The notes: a model not told the origin generated them from the letters alone. Shown: positions 43,005 to 52,217, numbered from the stretch's first letter. The stretch: DNA of 64,000 nucleotides from Sedimentitalea arenosa (GCF_016428585.1 NZ_JAELVR010000004.1:248001-312000); one strand, 5' to 3'. A program made the numbers and translations.

Positions 43005-43780
43005 CCGCCGCTCTCCGATGCCAGGCCAAAGCCGTGGCTGTGCAGGATCGCGGCGGCTTCGGGTCCGCGCAGATAGGCGAGAAGCGCGCTGGCGTCCGGC
43101 GTGGCGCGTCCGGCGACGAGTGCCACGGGGTAGATGATCGGGGGATGGCTATCTTCGGGGAAGGTTCCGACAACGCGCACCCGCGGATCGGCCTCGGCAT
43201 CCGTGGCATAGACGATGCCGAACGGTGCTTCGCCCGTGGCGACCAGCATCAAGGCTGCGCGCACGTTGTCGGCCTGCGCCACGCGATCGCTCAGCGCCTC
43301 CCAGACGCCGAGGTGCTGCAGTGCCGCGCGTCCGTACAGCCCGGCGGGTACCGCATCGACCAGCGCCATCGCCAGGCGACGATCGCCCAGCAGACCCAAG
43401 AGATCAAAACCCGGTGCGATGACGATCTCGTCATCGACATCCGGGGCCGCGATCAGCACCAGCCGATTGGTCAGCAGATCCCGGCGTGTGCCGGGTTCGA
43501 TCAGCCCCTCCACTTCAAGCCTGTCCATCCACTCGGCATTTGCCGACAGGAACAGGTCGGCAGGTGCTCCATACTGGATTTGCCGTGCGAGGGTCGAACT
43601 GCCACCATAGGAGATGCGCGTCTTGACACCGGTTTCGGCGAAACGTGCCGCGATGTCGTCCAGCGCGGTCTTGAGGCTGGCCGCCGCGAAGACGGTCACA
43701 GGGCCGTCTGCCTGCGCGGATGTCGACGCCGTGACGAGGCACAGCGCCAGCAGCAGCTTCCGGACGGCCGGGAGGATCAT
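43001..43780 (-). CDS. modA: ModA: molybdate-binding periplasmic protein
   Basis: A 259-residue binding protein with a signal peptide (ending AQADG) and the ModA features VTVFAAASLKTALDDIAARF, YGGSSTLARQIQYGAPADLF and IVYATDAEADPRVRVVG, which contribute to oxyanion binding. The start MILPAV leaves a normal signal peptide. No modE gene is nearby, and I found no clear ModE palindrome in the 86 bp upstream. Confidence 0.94.
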   Translation of the reverse strand: MILPAVRKLLLALCLVTASTSAQADGPVTVFAAASLKTALDDIAARFAETGVKTRISYGGSSTLARQIQYGAPADLFLSANAEWMDRLEVEGLIEPGTRRDLLTNRLVLIAAPDVDDEIVIAPGFDLLGLLGDRRLAMALVDAVPAGLYGRAALQHLGVWEALSDRVAQADNVRAALMLVATGEAPFGIVYATDAEADPRVRVVGTFPEDSHPPIIYPVALVAGRATPDASALLAYLRGPEAAAILHSHGFGLASESGG

Positions 43781-43866
43781 GGGGCATGCGCTCCGCTTGC
43801 GGTTGGATCGCAAGAGGTATCGCAAGCCCGCACGGCCCGATGCAAGCCGATTTGCGTGCCGGTTCG

Positions 43867-44742
43867 TCAGGGGGCAATGAAATTGACGCCGGGCAGGGTG
43901 CGGATGCGTTCGATGTCGGAATCGTAGAGCCGTGTCAGTTCATCGACCTCGGCATCCGTCCAGCCGGGCATGTCGAGCTCTTCCTCGATCTTCTCCTCGA
44001 TGGCGTGTTTCTCGAGAAAAGCCATCATCACGCGCCGCTTGCGCGGCTCGCTCATCCTGGGTCGCCGCTGCAGGTGGGCGCGAAACAGCTTCATGCCCTC
44101 GGGTGTCATGATCTCGGACAAGAGGTCGAAACCGCCGACGATCTTCTCGCCGGGCGGCAGGCCGGCCATCTCCCGGATGATCGCCGCCCACAGCACGGGC
44201 GAATCCTCGTTGCACCAGATCGTCATGCTCACATCCGGGGCCGCCTCGTGAATGCGCGCCAGGCAGCCCGACCAGCGCAAGCTTTCGGGCGTGGCATCAC
44301 CGAGCACGCCGTTCTCGCGATGCGGGCCGATCTTGCCGATCACCGCGGGCAGCAGGCTGGCCGGATTGCGCAGGGCCATGAACATCTCGACCCGGTCGCC
44401 GGGGAACAGCCGCTGTAGATGGGCGACGCGCGCGGGGGCATCCGGATAGATCTCGCCGTCCCGGATCGCGAAGCGGAGCGGCCCGAAGAAGAAGGCGTTG
44501 GACAGGATCATCCGGTCGGCGGTGCCGTCATCGAGCAAGGCATCCATCAGAACGGCGCGCGCGTCCGGAGCGGGCGCAGCAGTCTGCATGGCGTCGAGGG
44601 TCTCGTCCAGAAGGTCGCGGTATCGCGCCGGCCCAGGCACGCTGACGCCCCGGGCGGCGAATTGCTGCTGGTTACGCAGCAGGCATCTCAGAAGCTTGTC
44701 GTTGTCCGTGCCATGCGCGCCGGTGTGAAGGATGATCTGCAT
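43867..44742 (-). CDS. Hypothetical protein, possibly sulfotransferase-like P-loop fold
   Basis: A 291-residue soluble protein. It begins MQIILHTGAHGTDNDKLLR, which resembles the 5'-PSB loop at the start of sulfotransferase-fold proteins (LHTGxHKTGTT type), but the Lys/Thr residues that bind PAPS are not clearly present. Later segments VEMFMALRNPASLLPAVI and SMTIWCNED are consistent with such a fold. The C-terminus is helical and acidic. Its role is unknown; it stands alone between modA and the divergent ABC exporter gene. Confidence 0.6.
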   Translation of the reverse strand: MQIILHTGAHGTDNDKLLRCLLRNQQQFAARGVSVPGPARYRDLLDETLDAMQTAAPAPDARAVLMDALLDDGTADRMILSNAFFFGPLRFAIRDGEIYPDAPARVAHLQRLFPGDRVEMFMALRNPASLLPAVIGKIGPHRENGVLGDATPESLRWSGCLARIHEAAPDVSMTIWCNEDSPVLWAAIIREMAGLPPGEKIVGGFDLLSEIMTPEGMKLFRAHLQRRPRMSEPRKRRVMMAFLEKHAIEEKIEEELDMPGWTDAEVDELTRLYDSDIERIRTLPGVNFIAP

Positions 44743-44924
44743 CTCTTGTGTGGTGACCGCCCGTTGCCTGAGATTGGCCTAGCGGCAGTTTCCGGTCAGG
44801 TCAAACGGCTTGGATTCGCCGTGGCAGCGGGGCAGGGGCCCGGGGCGCGGCATCTCACCGCTTGACCCCAAAGCTTCGTGCGGCCATGAACCGGGGCCAG
44901 ACCTACGCGATCAGAGGACCACTC

Positions 44925-46745
44925 ATGGCCCGAACCCAGACCGCCCAGACCAGCCCACCGCCGGCCCCCGGTGCGACCGAGGAGCGTGCGCGTTCCAAGG
45001 AGATCGGCGGGCTGCAAGCGCTCTGGCCGTTCATGGCGCCCTATCGCGGCCTGATCATCGCTTCGGGGCTGGCGCTGGTGCTGACCGCCTGCGTGTCGCT
45101 GACACTGCCGCTGGCGGTGCGCCGGGTGGTCGATAATTTCCGCGTGCAGGACGGTGCGATCCTTGACCAGTATTTCCTTGCGGCACTGGCCATCGCCGGC
45201 TTGCTCGCGATCGGGACCGGGCTCCGCTATGCTCTGGTCACGCGACTTGGCGAACGGGTCGTCGCGGATATCCGCAAGGCGGTGTTCGATCGTGTGATCG
45301 GCATGAGCCCGGTCTTCTTCGAGAAGATCATGACCGGCGAAGTGCTGAGCCGGATCACCACAGACACCACACTGATCCAGTCGGTGCTGGGCTCGTCGAT
45401 CTCGATCGCGCTGCGCAATGCGCTGATTTTCGTGGGCGGTCTGATCCTGATGCTCCTGACATCGGGCAAGCTGACCGGGATGGTCATGCTGATCGTACCC
45501 GCCGTGGTGGTGCCGATCCTCGTGCTGGGGCGCCGCCTGCGCAAACTGAGCCGCGAGAACCAGGATTGGATCGCCGCCAGTTCGGGCAATGCCTCCGAGG
45601 CGCTGGGGGCGGTTCAGACGGTGCAGGCCTTCACCCATGAAGCGGCCAGCCGCAAGCAGTTCGCCGACATGACCGAGACCGCCTTCGACGTCTCGCGGCA
45701 CCGTATCCGGGTGCGGGCGGTGATGACGGTCATCGTGATCTTTCTCGTCTTCACCGGCATCGTCGGCGTGCTGTGGATGGGCGCGCGGGACGTGCGCGAT
45801 GGGGTGATGACCGAAGGCACGCTGATCCAGTTCGTCATCTATTCGGTGATGGTGGCGGGGTCCGTCGCCGCGCTGTCGGAGATATGGGGCGAACTGCAAC
45901 GCGCCGCCGGGGCGACCGAACGGCTTGTCGAACTGCTCAACAGCACCGATACCGTGAAGGATCCGGCGAACCCCGCACAGTTGCCGACGCCGGTGCGCGG
46001 GCATATCGAGTTCCGCGATGTGTCCTTCCGCTATCCGGCACGGCCCGACACCGTGGCGCTGGACGACATCTCGCTCGACATCTCGCCGGGTGAAACCGTG
46101 GCTTTCGTAGGCCCCTCGGGTGCGGGCAAGACGACGATCATCCAACTGATCCAGCGCTTCTATGATCCGGATCGTGGCCAGATTCTTCTGGACGGCGTGG
46201 CGCTGCCGAGTCTGGCGCGCGACGCGTTCCGCCGGCACATCGCCCTGGTGCCGCAGGACCCGGTGATCTTCGGCGGCACCGCGCGCGAGAACATCCGCTT
46301 CGGACGTCCGGAGGCAACCGATGCCGAGGTCGAGGCGGCGGCGCGGGCGGCGGCGGCACACGAGTTCATCTCGCTCCTGCCCGAAGGCTACGAGAGCCAG
46401 GTCGGTGAGCGCGGTGTCATGCTTTCGGGCGGGCAGAAACAGCGGATCGCCATTGCGCGCGCCATCCTGCGCGACGCGCCGGTGCTGTTGCTGGACGAGG
46501 CGACCAGCGCGCTCGACGCGGAGAGCGAACGCGCGGTACAGCGCGCGGTCGACGAGCTCAGCGCCGGGCGGACGACGCTGATCGTCGCGCACCGGCTGGC
46601 GACGGTGAAGAAGGCCGACCGTATCGTGGTGATGGATCAGGGCCGGATCGTGGCGCATGGCTCGCATGATCAGCTTGTCGCGCAAGACGGCCTCTATGCG
46701 CGTCTGGCGCGGCTGCAGTTCACCGACGGTCTCGCTGCCGAGTGA
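44925..46745 (+). CDS. ABC exporter half-transporter (fused membrane and ATPase domains)
   Basis: A 606-residue protein: six-helix type I exporter domain (about 30-320), then an ATPase with Walker A GPSGAGKTT, signature MLSGGQKQRIAIARAI, Walker B VLLLDEATSALD and a switch His in IVAHRLATV. It resembles the MsbA/BmrA-like group and would act as a homodimer exporting lipid, drug or peptide. AGAGGA lies before the chosen ATG; two earlier in-frame ATGs lack a ribosome site. Confidence 0.9.
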   Translation: MARTQTAQTSPPPAPGATEERARSKEIGGLQALWPFMAPYRGLIIASGLALVLTACVSLTLPLAVRRVVDNFRVQDGAILDQYFLAALAIAGLLAIGTGLRYALVTRLGERVVADIRKAVFDRVIGMSPVFFEKIMTGEVLSRITTDTTLIQSVLGSSISIALRNALIFVGGLILMLLTSGKLTGMVMLIVPAVVVPILVLGRRLRKLSRENQDWIAASSGNASEALGAVQTVQAFTHEAASRKQFADMTETAFDVSRHRIRVRAVMTVIVIFLVFTGIVGVLWMGARDVRDGVMTEGTLIQFVIYSVMVAGSVAALSEIWGELQRAAGATERLVELLNSTDTVKDPANPAQLPTPVRGHIEFRDVSFRYPARPDTVALDDISLDISPGETVAFVGPSGAGKTTIIQLIQRFYDPDRGQILLDGVALPSLARDAFRRHIALVPQDPVIFGGTARENIRFGRPEATDAEVEAAARAAAAHEFISLLPEGYESQVGERGVMLSGGQKQRIAIARAILRDAPVLLLDEATSALDAESERAVQRAVDELSAGRTTLIVAHRLATVKKADRIVVMDQGRIVAHGSHDQLVAQDGLYARLARLQFTDGLAAE

Positions 46746-46754
46746 TCCGGCGGA

Positions 46755-46769
46755 GGCCCGTTCCGGGCC
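46755..46769 (+). terminator. Weak stem-loop after the ABC exporter gene
   Basis: GGCCCG-TTC-CGGGCC, a perfect 6-bp stem, 9 bases after the stop codon. It is followed by ATTCCTCTTG with little T run, so termination would be inefficient. The rest of the 246-bp gap before the next gene shows only that gene's ribosome site. Confidence 0.35.
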
Positions 46770-46991
46770 ATTCCTCTTGCTGAACGTTTTCCGGTCGGAA
46801 AACGTGGAGCGTGGCAAACGACGCGCGCGCATGTCCGGGCGGATCGCGGGAGGGCGCCGCAACTGGCGCAACGTCATACACGCGAAACCGCCGCGGGCGT
46901 GACGAGGTGCCTTGCGCGACCGTGGTTTTGGCCCCATTTTAGGCGGAATTCAAAAATACCCAGAAACTGGGCCATCAGGGGAGGAGGCGAT

Positions 46992-48881
46992 ATGTCTATC
47001 GCGAACATGGCGGATCGAAACGCCATCGAGAATGAAATGCCTTGGACCGAGCGGGATGTTCCCAAGACGCTCTACGAGATGCTGTCGCGCACCGCGAAGA
47101 CGCATCCGTCCAACAAGGCGGTGAGCTTCCAGATCCTGTCGGGGCCGACCGACAAGGCGGAAACGCTGACATGGACGCAACTGCGCGAAAAGTCCTGCCA
47201 GGCCGCCAACCTCTTCCGGTCGCTGGGCGTGACCGAGAAGGACGTGGTGGCCTTCATCCTGCCCAATTGCAACGAAACCGTGCTGACCCTGCTGGGCGGG
47301 GCGATTGCCGGGATCGTGAACCCGATCAACCCGCTGCTGGAGCCCGAGCAGATCAGCTCGATCCTGCGCGAGACCAAGGCCAAGGTCGTGGTCACGCTGA
47401 AGCCCTTCCCCAAGACCGATGTGGCCCAGAAGACCGCCGAGGCAGTGCGCCACGCACCGGATGTCGATACCGTTCTCGAAGTCGATCTGAACCGCTACCT
47501 GACGCCGCCGAAATCCTGGATCGTGCCCCTGATCCGGCCCAAGATGGCCGACAAGGAGCATCTCGCTCACGCGGATTACAAGGATTTCAACAAGGAGCTC
47601 GCCAAGCAGCCCAAGCAGTTGGCCTTTGCCGACAGCACCGGGGATCGGGTAGCGTTCTATTTCCACACCGGTGGAACGACCGGGATGCCCAAGGTCGCGC
47701 AGCACAAGTACTCGGGGATGGTCTATAACGGCTGGGTCGGCGGCGAGCTGTTGCTGGGACCGGACGACAACATCATGTGTCCGCTTCCGCTGTTCCACGT
47801 CATGGCCTGCCACGTGATCCTGATGGCAGCGGTCTATTGCGGCAGCCACGTGATCTTCCCGACACCGCAGGGCTATCGCGGTGAGGGCGTGTTCGACAAT
47901 TTCTGGAAGCTGAACGAGCGCTACAAGACCACGTTCATCGTGACGGTTCCGACCGCCATCGCGGCGTCGATGCAGCGGCCGGTGGACGCGGATATCTCGA
48001 CCGTGAAGAAGGCCTTTTCGGGCTCTGCCCCGCTGCCGCTTGAGCTGTTCAAACGGTTCGAGAAGGCGACCGGCGTCACGATCATCGAGGGCTACGGCCT
48101 GACCGAGGCGACGTGCCTTGTCTCGGGCAACCCCGTGGATGGCGAGAAGAAGGTCGGCTCCATCGGCATTCCGTTTCCCTACACGGACGTGAAGATCTAC
48201 AACCAGACGCCGGACGGGCCGGTCGAGGCCGCAGTGGACGAGATCGGCGAGATCTGCATCTCGAACCCGGGTGTTTTTGCCGGTAACACCTACACCGAGG
48301 CGGAGAAGAACGCCGATCTCTACTACAACGGCACGCATTTGCGCACCGGCGACCTGGGGCGGATAGACCCGGACGGTTACCTGTGGATCACGGGACGTGC
48401 GAAGGACCTGATCATCCGGGGTGGCCACAACATCGACCCGGCCGAAATCGAGGAAGCGCTGCTGAGCCATGACGCGGTGGCGTTTGCCGGTGCGATCGGG
48501 CAGCCCGATCTGCATGCCGGTGAAATCCCCTGCGCTTTCGTCGAACTGGTCGAGGGGACCTCGGTCTCCGCAGAGGAACTGCTCGAGCATTGCAGCATCC
48601 ACGTGCATGAACGCGCGGCGCGCCCCAAGCACATCACGATTCTGGACGAGCTGCCCAAGACCGCGGTGGGCAAGGTGTTCAAACCTGACCTGCGCAAGAA
48701 CGCAATCACACGGATCTACAATGGCGCGCTGGAGGAGGCCGGTGTCCCGGCACGGGTGGTGTCCGTGATCGACGACAAGAAACGCGGATTGGTGGCGCAA
48801 CTGGCGCCCAACGGCTCCGACGAGGCCGAGGTCTCCAAGGTGCTTGGCGGGTTCACACGCCCGTGGGAATGGGCGGCCTGA
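46992..48881 (+). CDS. Acyl-CoA synthetase (AMP-dependent, FadD-like)
   Basis: A 629-residue adenylate-forming enzyme, longer than the ligase at 23637. The P-loop is the variant FHTGGTTGMPKVAQ, then EGYGLTEATC (A5), LRTGDLGRIDPDGY (A7), GRAKDLIIRGGHNIDP (A8) and the C-terminal ELPKTAVGKVFKPDLR with the catalytic Lys. GAGGAGG lies before the ATG. It would activate a fatty or other carboxylic acid to its CoA ester; the exact substrate is unknown. No partner genes are adjacent on this strand. Confidence 0.85.
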   Translation: MSIANMADRNAIENEMPWTERDVPKTLYEMLSRTAKTHPSNKAVSFQILSGPTDKAETLTWTQLREKSCQAANLFRSLGVTEKDVVAFILPNCNETVLTLLGGAIAGIVNPINPLLEPEQISSILRETKAKVVVTLKPFPKTDVAQKTAEAVRHAPDVDTVLEVDLNRYLTPPKSWIVPLIRPKMADKEHLAHADYKDFNKELAKQPKQLAFADSTGDRVAFYFHTGGTTGMPKVAQHKYSGMVYNGWVGGELLLGPDDNIMCPLPLFHVMACHVILMAAVYCGSHVIFPTPQGYRGEGVFDNFWKLNERYKTTFIVTVPTAIAASMQRPVDADISTVKKAFSGSAPLPLELFKRFEKATGVTIIEGYGLTEATCLVSGNPVDGEKKVGSIGIPFPYTDVKIYNQTPDGPVEAAVDEIGEICISNPGVFAGNTYTEAEKNADLYYNGTHLRTGDLGRIDPDGYLWITGRAKDLIIRGGHNIDPAEIEEALLSHDAVAFAGAIGQPDLHAGEIPCAFVELVEGTSVSAEELLEHCSIHVHERAARPKHITILDELPKTAVGKVFKPDLRKNAITRIYNGALEEAGVPARVVSVIDDKKRGLVAQLAPNGSDEAEVSKVLGGFTRPWEWAA

Positions 48882-48927
48882 ACGACCCTACCCTCTGACG
48901 AAAGGGGCGACAGGGCCCTTCCGACGG

Positions 48928-49764
48928 TCAGCTCAGGAACGGGCTGGCCGTCATCGATTCGGGCGCCGGTGCGCCGAGCCGGGACAGGATCGTGGGGGCC
49001 AGTTGCAACTGGTCGATCACGGTGCCTTCGGGCGGGCCTTCAGCGGGACCGAAGTAGTAGAGCGCAGTGTCCTGCTGCAAAGCGCCACGTCCGCCGTGAT
49101 GGCCGCGTTCGTCCTGGCCGTGATCGGCGGTAATGATCAATTCGTAACCGGCAGCCAGCCATTGCGGAATGAAGGGAGCGAGCATCTCGTCCATCACCCC
49201 GCAGGCGTGATCCATTTCGGCGCAGTCGTGGAAGAAGCGGTGGCCCATGCTGTCCAGCGTGCAGGTATGCAGCATGCCGTAGTCCAGACCATAGCGTTTA
49301 CAGAGGCTCGTCAGCGTGGCGAATAGATCGACGTCGCTGGGGGTCATCTGGTTGGAATGGCCATACGCGGTCATCGTATGGAAGCGACCGTGGTTGATGC
49401 TGTCGCTGTCGGGCTCGTCATACTCGATATCGCGCACGAAATCGAACGGGTGACGGTTGAAGAACTCGCTCCAGAAGGAATGCGCAACGGCCCCTGTCAC
49501 TCCGCCCGCGGCACGCACCTGGCCGAAGACATCAGGCTGGGACAGGCGGAACACGTTGCCGTTACCGGTGCAGCCATGCACCTGCGGCGAAACGCCCGTG
49601 TGGATCGAGGCATAACAACTGGCCGAGATCGACGGCAGCACGGCGCGATGGGTCCAGACGCGGGCGTCTCCCGACTCCACCCAGCCTTCGAGATTGCCGA
49701 ACAGGCGGCGAAAATTGCGCTCGGGCACGCCGTCAAGTATGATGAGGAGGAGCTTGGTCTGCAT
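48928..49764 (-). CDS. Alkaline-phosphatase-superfamily phosphodiesterase/nucleotide pyrophosphatase
   Basis: A 278-residue protein of the type I phosphodiesterase/NPP group. Metal and nucleophile regions: LLIILDGVPERN (first metal Asp), VLPSISASCYASIHTG (nucleophile region, Ser instead of the usual Thr), HTCTLDSMGHRFFHDC and ITADHGQDERGHHGGRG. There is no signal peptide, so it is probably cytoplasmic. The product would hydrolyse phosphate diesters or nucleotides. It lies 96 bases after bciA on the same strand. Confidence 0.8.
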   Translation of the reverse strand: MQTKLLLIILDGVPERNFRRLFGNLEGWVESGDARVWTHRAVLPSISASCYASIHTGVSPQVHGCTGNGNVFRLSQPDVFGQVRAAGGVTGAVAHSFWSEFFNRHPFDFVRDIEYDEPDSDSINHGRFHTMTAYGHSNQMTPSDVDLFATLTSLCKRYGLDYGMLHTCTLDSMGHRFFHDCAEMDHACGVMDEMLAPFIPQWLAAGYELIITADHGQDERGHHGGRGALQQDTALYYFGPAEGPPEGTVIDQLQLAPTILSRLGAPAPESMTASPFLS

Positions 49765-49860
49765 GTGGGAATCCTTGCATCTTTTCGGCTTGATTTGTGT
49801 ACCTTGCGGCGCCCATGGGCAACGGATAATCGCCCTCTTCCGACCCACGGTGCGCCGCTG

Positions 49861-50808
49861 TCAGAACACCGCGTGATCGCCGCGCGGCGCATCGGCATGG
49901 CCCGCTACGAGGCGGGCGTAGAAGTCGAACAGATGCTCGGTGCCGGTTTCGGGCGTGGCGTCGGCATCGTAGCGCCTCGCGGCGGGATCCCAGAGCAGCA
50001 TGGACTCCGTGGCGTAATAGCGCCCGATGGCGGCGAACTCGGCCCTCGCGGCGAGCGGGGGCAGGACACGCCCGCCAAGGCGCAGCGCGGTTTCGATGCT
50101 GGCGAGCAGGTTGAGGGGGACTCGGCGGTACCGCGGCGGTTTGCCGAGCAGTCGAAAGAGTTCCGCGCCCATCTCCCTGGGGGTGACGGCGGGGCCGGGT
50201 CCGCCAATCGGCAGAATGCGGTTGGCGCGGGATCGATCGGTCACGCAGTCCGCGATGTATCGGCCCAGATCGCCATCACTGATCGGCTTGCAGGCGGTCC
50301 TCGTGCCGTCGCCGAACATGAGATAGGGTTTGCCCTCGCGCAGCCGGTCAAGCTGCCCGCAGACCGATTTGAAAAAGGCGGTGGGCCGGACGATGGACCA
50401 TGTCAGACCCGAGTCTGCGAGCGCGGTTTCGAAAGCGCGCTTTTCGTGCTGGAAGGCAAGGCGGGGCTTCTGCAAGCAGATGGCCGAAAGCAGGACGAAA
50501 CACTCGACATTTGCCTGTTTCGCAGCGGCGAGGATAGCGAGATGAGCGTCACGGTCGATCATTCGGGCGTCAGCGGGATCGCCGGTGCGCGAGGCGAGGC
50601 ACGAGACGACGCAATCATAGGACTTTTGGGCGAAAGCTGTCGCCAACTGCGCCGGGTTGGTTACCGCTCCAGGGTGAAACCGGACACCGTCTATGGCGGG
50701 ATCGCTTCGGCCATAGCAGGTGACATCGTGGCCTGCGTCGCGCAAAGCGCGCGTTGTCGCGTGCCCGGCGGTGCCTGTGGAGCCGAAAACCAGAACGCGC
50801 GCTGCCAT
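49861..50808 (-). CDS. bciA: BciA-like divinyl chlorophyllide a 8-vinyl-reductase
   Basis: A 315-residue NAD(P)-binding atypical SDR. The N-terminal motif is VLVFGSTGTAGHATTRAL, and the middle has CVVSCLASRTGDPAD. The C-terminal part NRILPIGGPGPAVTPREMG and IGRYYATESMLLWDPAARRY is characteristic of BciA, which reduces the 8-vinyl group of divinyl (proto)chlorophyllide with NADPH during bacteriochlorophyll synthesis. In Rhodobacter bciA also lies outside the photosynthesis cluster. GGAAGAG lies before the ATG. It sits between a ten-helix membrane protein gene and a phosphodiesterase gene. Confidence 0.85.
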   Translation of the reverse strand: MAARVLVFGSTGTAGHATTRALRDAGHDVTCYGRSDPAIDGVRFHPGAVTNPAQLATAFAQKSYDCVVSCLASRTGDPADARMIDRDAHLAILAAAKQANVECFVLLSAICLQKPRLAFQHEKRAFETALADSGLTWSIVRPTAFFKSVCGQLDRLREGKPYLMFGDGTRTACKPISDGDLGRYIADCVTDRSRANRILPIGGPGPAVTPREMGAELFRLLGKPPRYRRVPLNLLASIETALRLGGRVLPPLAARAEFAAIGRYYATESMLLWDPAARRYDADATPETGTEHLFDFYARLVAGHADAPRGDHAVF

Positions 50809-50913
50809 GTCTCTTCCCCCTGTGCCGCATCACTGTGTGCAGCGTGGGCCGCTTGCGCAAGCGAAAGGGGCCGCGTTTCGGCGCGGGCCCTTGTCGAGGA
50901 AGATTGGCGAGGC

Positions 50914-52131
50914 TCACTCGGCGGGGATCGCGGCTCCCGGATGGTCCGGACGGCCGAAATGCTGCTTGTTCAACCGCAGAACGAGACCGATCATCAACAG
51001 TTGTGCAGCGATGGCGAGCGCGGTGAGCGACCAGTAGCCGGCTCCGAACTTTGCGATCACGCCGGCAGTGACAAGGCCCTTGTTGATGAAGAAGTGCAGC
51101 ATGACCGACAGGGCGACGCCGGGGCAGACCAGTGCGTAGGAGCCGGCGGACCGCTCGGACCCGAACACGAAGCTGTCGAAATAGCGCTGTCGCAGCAGCA
51201 CGGTGGCGCCGAGCAAGAGGAACAATACCTGCACCGCGAGCAGGCGCGCCAGGAAGATCATCGTCTCGCCGGGGGCGTCATGCACGCTGAAAGCGGTGTG
51301 CAGGCCGTGATCCTGGCGCAGGAAGAGGATGCCGAGAACCGTGGTCAAAGGCACGATGATCATCAGCGTCGGGCCCGATTCCCGCGCCGTGCCGTGTTGC
51401 AGCATCGCGGCGATGCCGGTGATCGCGGCAATCACCGCGTAGAGCACAGCGGCGATACCGAAGAAGGTGGAGAGCACAAGGGAAACACCGACAACCAAGG
51501 TTTGACCGCTCATCGCGGCGGGTGCAGAGAGACCGACGCCGACCATCGACAATGCGAACGCAGGCAGCAGTTGTGCAAAAGAGTTGTGCGCAGTCATGTC
51601 GAAGGCGCCGCCCTGCGACAGGACGCGGCCGAGGAAGTCGCCGATCAGCGACAGCGCCCAGACCCCGATCAGGACGAAGGCCACCAGCGCCATCGGGAAG
51701 AGGTATTCGACGATGCTCCACAATCCCGGTACGAAGACCAGCCCGACAATGAACAGCGCGTTGACGGTCATTGCCATCGCGAGCGGCGCGGCGAGCAGCG
51801 TGGTTTCGCCGTTGGAACTGCGCAGCGCCTTGTAAGCGTCCGTTTGGCGGAATCGGGCCAGTGCGGCGAGGTTCCAACCCAACGATTTGAGGTTGAGGGC
51901 CGCGAAGAAGGCAATACCGATCCAGGCTGCGATGATCGCGGCCTGCATGGTGGGTCCGCCGCTGGCGAAGGCGGCAAGGATGTCCTCGAAGACCGGAACC
52001 GGGCGACCCGGGTGGGGCACCCAGAACATCAGGTACATGAAGAAGGTGACGGTCAGCCCTCCAGCGCCGAGGGAGGCCAGAAAGTAGAGCGGTGAATAGG
52101 CGGACTGGGCCTGGGATGCATGATGTGACAC
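50914..52131 (-). CDS. Ten-helix membrane protein of unknown function with persulfide-type operators
   Basis: A 405-residue protein with about ten hydrophobic helices. It begins YSPLYFLASLGAGGLTVTFF, then MFWVPHPGRP and, late, the Lys/Asn-rich RLNKQHFGRPDHPG. A GTG start at 52131 has AAGGAG 7 nt upstream. I recall a similar family being called TsoY in genome annotation, but could not check this. It does not have the cysteines of YeeE/YedE transporters. Two exact ATTC-N8-GAAT operators lie in its promoter, which points to control by a SoxR/SqrR-type repressor and thus to a role in sulfur metabolism. bciA follows after 105 bases. Confidence 0.75.
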   Translation of the reverse strand: MSHHASQAQSAYSPLYFLASLGAGGLTVTFFMYLMFWVPHPGRPVPVFEDILAAFASGGPTMQAAIIAAWIGIAFFAALNLKSLGWNLAALARFRQTDAYKALRSSNGETTLLAAPLAMAMTVNALFIVGLVFVPGLWSIVEYLFPMALVAFVLIGVWALSLIGDFLGRVLSQGGAFDMTAHNSFAQLLPAFALSMVGVGLSAPAAMSGQTLVVGVSLVLSTFFGIAAVLYAVIAAITGIAAMLQHGTARESGPTLMIIVPLTTVLGILFLRQDHGLHTAFSVHDAPGETMIFLARLLAVQVLFLLLGATVLLRQRYFDSFVFGSERSAGSYALVCPGVALSVMLHFFINKGLVTAGVIAKFGAGYWSLTALAIAAQLLMIGLVLRLNKQHFGRPDHPGAAIPAE

Positions 52132-52147
52132 GGTCGGCTCCTTTTGA

Positions 52148-52163
52148 ATTCAAATATTGGAAT
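52148..52163. promoter_or_regulatory. Persulfide-repressor-type operator 1
   Basis: Exact ATTC-AAATATTG-GAAT, the SqrR/SoxR-type recognition pattern, 17-32 bases before the GTG of the ten-helix protein gene. A plausible minus-strand -10 (TATTTG) overlaps it. Confidence 0.75.
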
Positions 52164-52172
52164 ACATAAAGC

Positions 52173-52188
52173 ATTCAAAAAAACGAAT
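52173..52188. promoter_or_regulatory. Persulfide-repressor-type operator 2
   Basis: Exact ATTC-AAAAAAAC-GAAT, 25 bases upstream of operator 1. A plausible minus-strand -35 (TTGAAT) overlaps it, so binding at both sites would block RNA polymerase. Confidence 0.75.
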
Positions 52189-52217
52189 GTAAAGGGTCGA
52201 GTTGACGCAGCAGAACG

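Noticed and set aside
46770-46785. ATTC-CTCTTGCT-GAAC upstream of the acyl-CoA synthetase
   Set aside because: One base off the ATTC-N8-GAAT pattern and about 200 bases from the gene; not strong enough to list as an operator.
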